Source: Actinoplanes solisilvae
GTDB lineage: Bacteria > Actinomycetota > Actinomycetes > Mycobacteriales > Micromonosporaceae
DNA length: 64,000 bases
Assembly: GCF_003999975.1 (NCBI RefSeq)
Contig: NZ_RJAC01000018.1
Span: 140,911 to 204,910 of the forward strand
Direction: 5' to 3'
Numbering within the stretch: the stretch's first letter is position 1; the number at the start of each line of letters is the position of its first letter. Position numbers and translations under genes: made by a program. This document shows positions 61,037 through 64,000 of this stretch, piece by piece. The notes beneath the pieces are model-generated. The model had not been told where the DNA came from, did no database searches, and worked only from the letters and a program-made list of their open reading frames with translations.

Positions 61037-62632
61037 ATGGCGAAGAAGAGTGAAGAGCGCCGGCCGAACCTCGTTGCAGCGGTGGCGGCCGGAGCCGACG
61101 AGAGATACCAGGTCGCGACCCCACTCCGGTCGCTGATGAACAGGGTGTTCCCGAACCACTGGTCATTCCTGCTGGGCCAGATCGCGATTTGCTCATTCGT
61201 GATCTTGCTGATCACCGGCGTGTTCCTGACGATCTTCTTCGAACCGTCGATGCAACCGGTCACCTACGACGGATCGTATGTTGCGCTGCGCGGCACAGAG
61301 GTTTCGCGGGCCTACGACAGCGTTCTTGATATTTCGTTCGAGGTGCGTGGTGGGTTGTTCGTCCGGCAGATGCACCACTGGGCGGCTCTTCTGTTCATGG
61401 CCGCGCTGATCCTGCAGTTGGCTTTCAGATTCTTCACCGGGGCCTTCCGCAAACCGCGGGAGGCCATCTGGGTCATCGGGGTTGTCCTGTTCGTGCTCGC
61501 GTTCCTCGAGGGGTGGAGCGGCTACGCCCTGCCCGACGACCAGCTCTCCGGCACCGGCCTGCGCATCGCGGACGCCATCATGCTCTCGATTCCGGTGGTC
61601 GGCACATGGATCTCGGCGTCGCTGTTCGGTGGTGAATACCCTGGGACTGTCATCATCGAGCGCCTCAATGTCCTTCATTCGTTCGTGCTGCCCGGACTCG
61701 TGCTGGCTGTCATCGCCGTGTCCGCCCTGCTCTCCCTCAGACAGCGGCCGGCGCAGTTCCCCGGTCCCCTGCGGACAGAGGAGAACGTGGTCGGTGAGCG
61801 GCTGTTCCCCCGGCATCTGATGAAAAGCGGCGGTCTGTTCTTCATCGTGTTCGGCGTGCTGGCGCTGATCTCAGGAGTGCTGCAGATCGGCCCGGTCTGG
61901 TTGTTCGGTCCGTCATCCGGCAGTGACGCGGCCGCGTCGAGTCAGCCTGACTGGTACGCGATGTTCCTCGACGGCCTGGTTCGCATCTTCCCGCCGTGGC
62001 AGATCACCATCCCGATCGGCGACGGATACTCGATTCCGCCGGTGTTCTGGCCCGGTGTGGTGATCTTCGGCGGAATGCTGACGGTAACGGCTCTGTATCC
62101 GTACATCGAACGGCGCCTGCGCCGGGACGACTCGTGGCACAACCTGCTCGAACGGCCACGGGACGCGCCGCAGCGCACTGGCCTGGGCGCGATGGCATTG
62201 ACCTTCTACGCCGTCGCCCTGGTTTCCGGAGCCAACGACATCATCGCCGACAAGTTCCACATCAGCATCGCCGCGATGGTCTGGGGCGGACGCGTCGCCT
62301 TGGTGCTCGGCCCGGCGCTGGCCTACTTCATCACCGTGCGGATCTGCCTCGGCCTGCAACAGCACGACCGTGAGGTGCTCGCGCACGGCATCGAGAGCGG
62401 CATCATCCGACGGCGTCCGGACGGCGGTTTCGTCGAGGTGCATCAACCGCTGTCGAAAGAGCCTTTGCCGTACTCGGGCTGGGCAGTTCCCAAGAAGATG
62501 AACCGCGTCGGAGCGCTCGCCCCGGCGGTCAGAGGCTTCTTCTTCCCCGCTGAAAAGCCGCCCCACGACGGAGAGCTTTCGCCGGCCAGTGGGGAGGAGC
62601 GCGAGAACGAGCGAAAAGATGTGACAACGTAG
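61037..62632 (+). CDS. Stand-alone cytochrome b (QcrB-like) with one heme site lost
   Basis: 531 residues, about eight membrane helices, actinobacterial QcrB throughout: VRQMHHWAALLF, FFTGAFRKPREAIW, LPDDQLSGTGLRI, IPVVGTWISASLFGGEYPG, the quinol-site QPDWYAMFLDGLVRIFPPW. His113 (helix B) and His214 (helix D) of one heme remain, but the second pair is gone: Gln127 (14 after His113) and Ser229 (15 after His214). No qcrA or qcrC gene is nearby, whereas normal QcrB is the third gene of qcrCAB. It is probably a paralogue with an altered electron path. Confidence 0.85.
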   Translation: MAKKSEERRPNLVAAVAAGADERYQVATPLRSLMNRVFPNHWSFLLGQIAICSFVILLITGVFLTIFFEPSMQPVTYDGSYVALRGTEVSRAYDSVLDISFEVRGGLFVRQMHHWAALLFMAALILQLAFRFFTGAFRKPREAIWVIGVVLFVLAFLEGWSGYALPDDQLSGTGLRIADAIMLSIPVVGTWISASLFGGEYPGTVIIERLNVLHSFVLPGLVLAVIAVSALLSLRQRPAQFPGPLRTEENVVGERLFPRHLMKSGGLFFIVFGVLALISGVLQIGPVWLFGPSSGSDAAASSQPDWYAMFLDGLVRIFPPWQITIPIGDGYSIPPVFWPGVVIFGGMLTVTALYPYIERRLRRDDSWHNLLERPRDAPQRTGLGAMALTFYAVALVSGANDIIADKFHISIAAMVWGGRVALVLGPALAYFITVRICLGLQQHDREVLAHGIESGIIRRRPDGGFVEVHQPLSKEPLPYSGWAVPKKMNRVGALAPAVRGFFFPAEKPPHDGELSPASGEERENERKDVTT

Positions 62633-62935
62633 AGACTCAGCACGTTCCGCTGCCGCTCCGCCGGCCCTCGAACTCGGGGCCGACGTCGGCATCCCCGCCC
62701 CAACCCGGGGCGACGAACGGTAGCGGGAGAGTGCGTTGTCGTCACCGTTGTCCCAGTGCCTCGGCACCCAGCTGTCGAACTCGGATTTTCCGGCCGGCGC
62801 CACTGCGGTACCGGGATGTCGGCGTGCCGATACATCGTCGGCGGGTCGGATTGCGCCGACCTTACAAATCGGTCAGCCGGGTTTTCATGGGACCCGGTGG
62901 GACTTCCGAAGCAGGTGCGCCAGGGCGGGGCAGAG
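62633..62935. other. 303-base gap without a clear gene
   Basis: Between the cytochrome b gene and the convergent hydrolase. Short open frames on both strands look like Arg/Pro-rich shadow coding. A minus-strand stretch around 62700-62800 reads KSEFDSWVPRHWDNGDDNAL, which looks protein-like but has no start or ribosome site; possible degraded fragment. Confidence 0.35.
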
Positions 62936-63799
62936 TCAGGCGACGCGGGCGGCCAGCTCGCCGATCGCGTCGATGAGCTGGGCGCCGTGCAGAAGGGACG
63001 CGTCGTTGTGGTCGGCCCCTTGGACCGGCACAACCTGAGCGGGTCCAGCAGCCTTGCCGGCCACAGCGAGACTCTGCTCAGGCGGCACGATGGAGTCGGC
63101 CGTGCCGTACACAACGAGCGTGGGTGTCTCGACCCGCGCGATCACCTCGGTCACCGGGAAGCGGTCGCGTGCCAGCAGCCGCACCGGCAGGAACGGATAG
63201 TGCTCGCGGCCCGCCGCGGGGAGATCGGTGAACGGCGACCGCAGGATCAGGCCGGCGGGCGGGTGTTTCGCCGCCAGCGCGGTCACTACTGCCGCGCCGA
63301 GGCTCTCGCCGAAGTACAGCAGCCGCTCGGCCGGTATGCCGGCCTCCCCGACGAGGAACATGCGCGCCGCTTCAACGTCGCGGGCGAGTCCTTCCTCGCT
63401 CGGCCGGCCAGGGTTGCCCCCGTAGCCGCGGTAGTCGACGAGCAGCGCCGTCAGGCCTCGGCCGGCCAGGGCGGTAGCGAGTGGCGCGCGAGTCAGCCTG
63501 TTGCCGGCGTTGCCCGGCGCGACCAACACCGCCAAGTGGCGGTCGGCCGTCCCCGGTGGCGGCTCGACCAGCCATGCGGTCAGGCAAAGCCCGTCAGCGG
63601 TGCGCAGGGTGACATCGCGCGCCCCGGGAATCACCCGGGCTGCCGCCGGCGGCGGTGACCGGTCCGGGAAGTAGATGAGCCGCCGTTGCAGCAGCCAGGC
63701 CGCCGCGATGAGCAACGCCCACAGGACGAATATCGCGAGCACACCGCGCACGAAAGCCGACACCTTGGGCATCGTCTCATTGTCAGCCTGCCGTGACAC
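62936..63799 (-). CDS. Membrane-anchored alpha/beta hydrolase (BEM46/ABHD13-like)
   Basis: 287 residues. One N-terminal membrane helix (VLAIFVLWALLIAAAWLL, about 20-37), then RRLIYFPDRSPPP as in BEM46 relatives. Hydrolase core: VLVAPGNAGNR, DYRGYGGNPGRPSEEGLARD, elbow LLYFGESLGAAVV (Ser), acid VYGTADSIVPP and histidine VQGADHNDASLL. Catalytic part probably faces outside. GTG start follows AGGAGAGGCGG; an ATG nine codons later is also possible. Substrate unknown. Confidence 0.88.
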   Translation of the reverse strand: MSRQADNETMPKVSAFVRGVLAIFVLWALLIAAAWLLQRRLIYFPDRSPPPAAARVIPGARDVTLRTADGLCLTAWLVEPPPGTADRHLAVLVAPGNAGNRLTRAPLATALAGRGLTALLVDYRGYGGNPGRPSEEGLARDVEAARMFLVGEAGIPAERLLYFGESLGAAVVTALAAKHPPAGLILRSPFTDLPAAGREHYPFLPVRLLARDRFPVTEVIARVETPTLVVYGTADSIVPPEQSLAVAGKAAGPAQVVPVQGADHNDASLLHGAQLIDAIGELAARVA

Positions 63800-63874
63800 C
63801 CGCCTCTCCTGGACGACCGAGCCACCGCGCGCCCTCTGAATACCTGCGCACCCACGCCGACCTGGAAGGGAACG

Positions 63875-64000
63875 TCAGGATTTGATCCAGTCGAGGATGT
63901 CGGCGTCCAGCTTTTCCTGGTAGTCGCCCTGGATGCCGTGCGGCGCACCCTCGTAGATCTTCAGCGTGCCGTCCTTGACCAGCTTGATCGACTTCAAGGC
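63875..64000 (-). CDS. Alpha/beta hydrolase C-terminus, gene continues past window
   Basis: The last 41 codons only. They read KLVKDGTLKIYEGAPHGIQG, then a terminal helix LDADILDWIKS, the ending of chloroperoxidase/arylesterase-type alpha/beta hydrolases with the catalytic His in APHG. The remainder lies beyond base 64000. Same strand as the preceding hydrolase, 75 bases away from its start. Confidence 0.75.
   Translation of the reverse strand, partial: ALKSIKLVKDGTLKIYEGAPHGIQGDYQEKLDADILDWIKS

Noticed and set aside
62443..63114. Minus-strand open frame spanning the end of the cytochrome b gene and the gap
   Set aside because: Antisense shadow in its first part and Arg-rich; the hydrolase on the same strand uses another frame.

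Overview
The window is high-GC DNA with strong third-position GC bias, frequent GTG starts, four-base GTGA/ATGA stop-start overlaps and GGAGG-type ribosome sites. The gene families (mycothiol-type maleylpyruvate isomerase, EACC1-caspase pair, large LuxR ATPases, spore-associated protein A, DUF3099, actinobacterial QcrB) point to a filamentous actinomycete. Micromonosporaceae such as Actinoplanes is my best guess from gene content, not a proven placement. I see no rRNA, tRNA, CRISPR array, phage or intact insertion sequence.

Layout. 0-3.6 kb is a scarred region of alpha/beta hydrolases, with a truncated hydrolase, a MerR gene and a beheaded MFS transporter butted together, then a divergent TetR/epoxide-hydrolase-like pair with twin operators. 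3.8-6.1 kb is an EACC1-caspase pair, the best candidate for a conflict or cell-death system. 6.3-18.7 kb is mixed: DinB-type enzyme, DUF4331, a three-gene molybdoenzyme/cytochrome b operon, DUF4132, a GAF-PAS membrane sensor, a quinone-reductase-like MDR, a Tat-exported polysaccharide deacetylase and small unknowns. 18.9-23.5 kb is an exopolysaccharide locus: a 52-residue membrane peptide, processive GT2 synthase, GH26-like lipoprotein and UDP-sugar dehydrogenase, with a convergent GH16-like secreted protein. 23.6-24.9 kb holds two coupled small secreted proteins (one SapA-like) and a secreted-protein remnant. 25-34.5 kb is regulatory: a divergent NmrA/LysR pair, two tandem large LuxR regulators, a nucleoside-diphosphate-sugar epimerase-like protein and a CPBP protease. 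34.5-37 kb has a response-regulator pseudogene and a receptor Ser/Thr kinase.

37.2-45.6 kb is plant-polymer related: a secreted GH10 xylanase, then a secreted tannase/feruloyl-esterase-family protein translationally coupled to a complete branched-chain-type ABC importer and a TetR regulator. This suggests an ester is cleaved outside and the released acid imported. 45.6-47.8 kb (minus strand) has a meta-cleavage-type hydrolase, a PfpI protein and a GntR/FCD regulator. 48.2-56.3 kb is one seven-gene operon: lipoprotein, two permeases, two ATPases, a succinate-semialdehyde-type dehydrogenase and an iron alcohol dehydrogenase, reading as uptake and two-step oxidation of a hydroxyacid or polyol.

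56.4-64 kb contains an AbiEii-like nucleotidyltransferase with a duplicated N-terminal domain, a large secreted pyroglutamyl-peptidase-like protein with its catalytic Cys replaced by Ser, a DUF3099 protein with a ten-codon leader, a stand-alone cytochrome b (QcrB) that has lost both axial histidines of one heme, and two more alpha/beta hydrolases, the last cut by the window edge.
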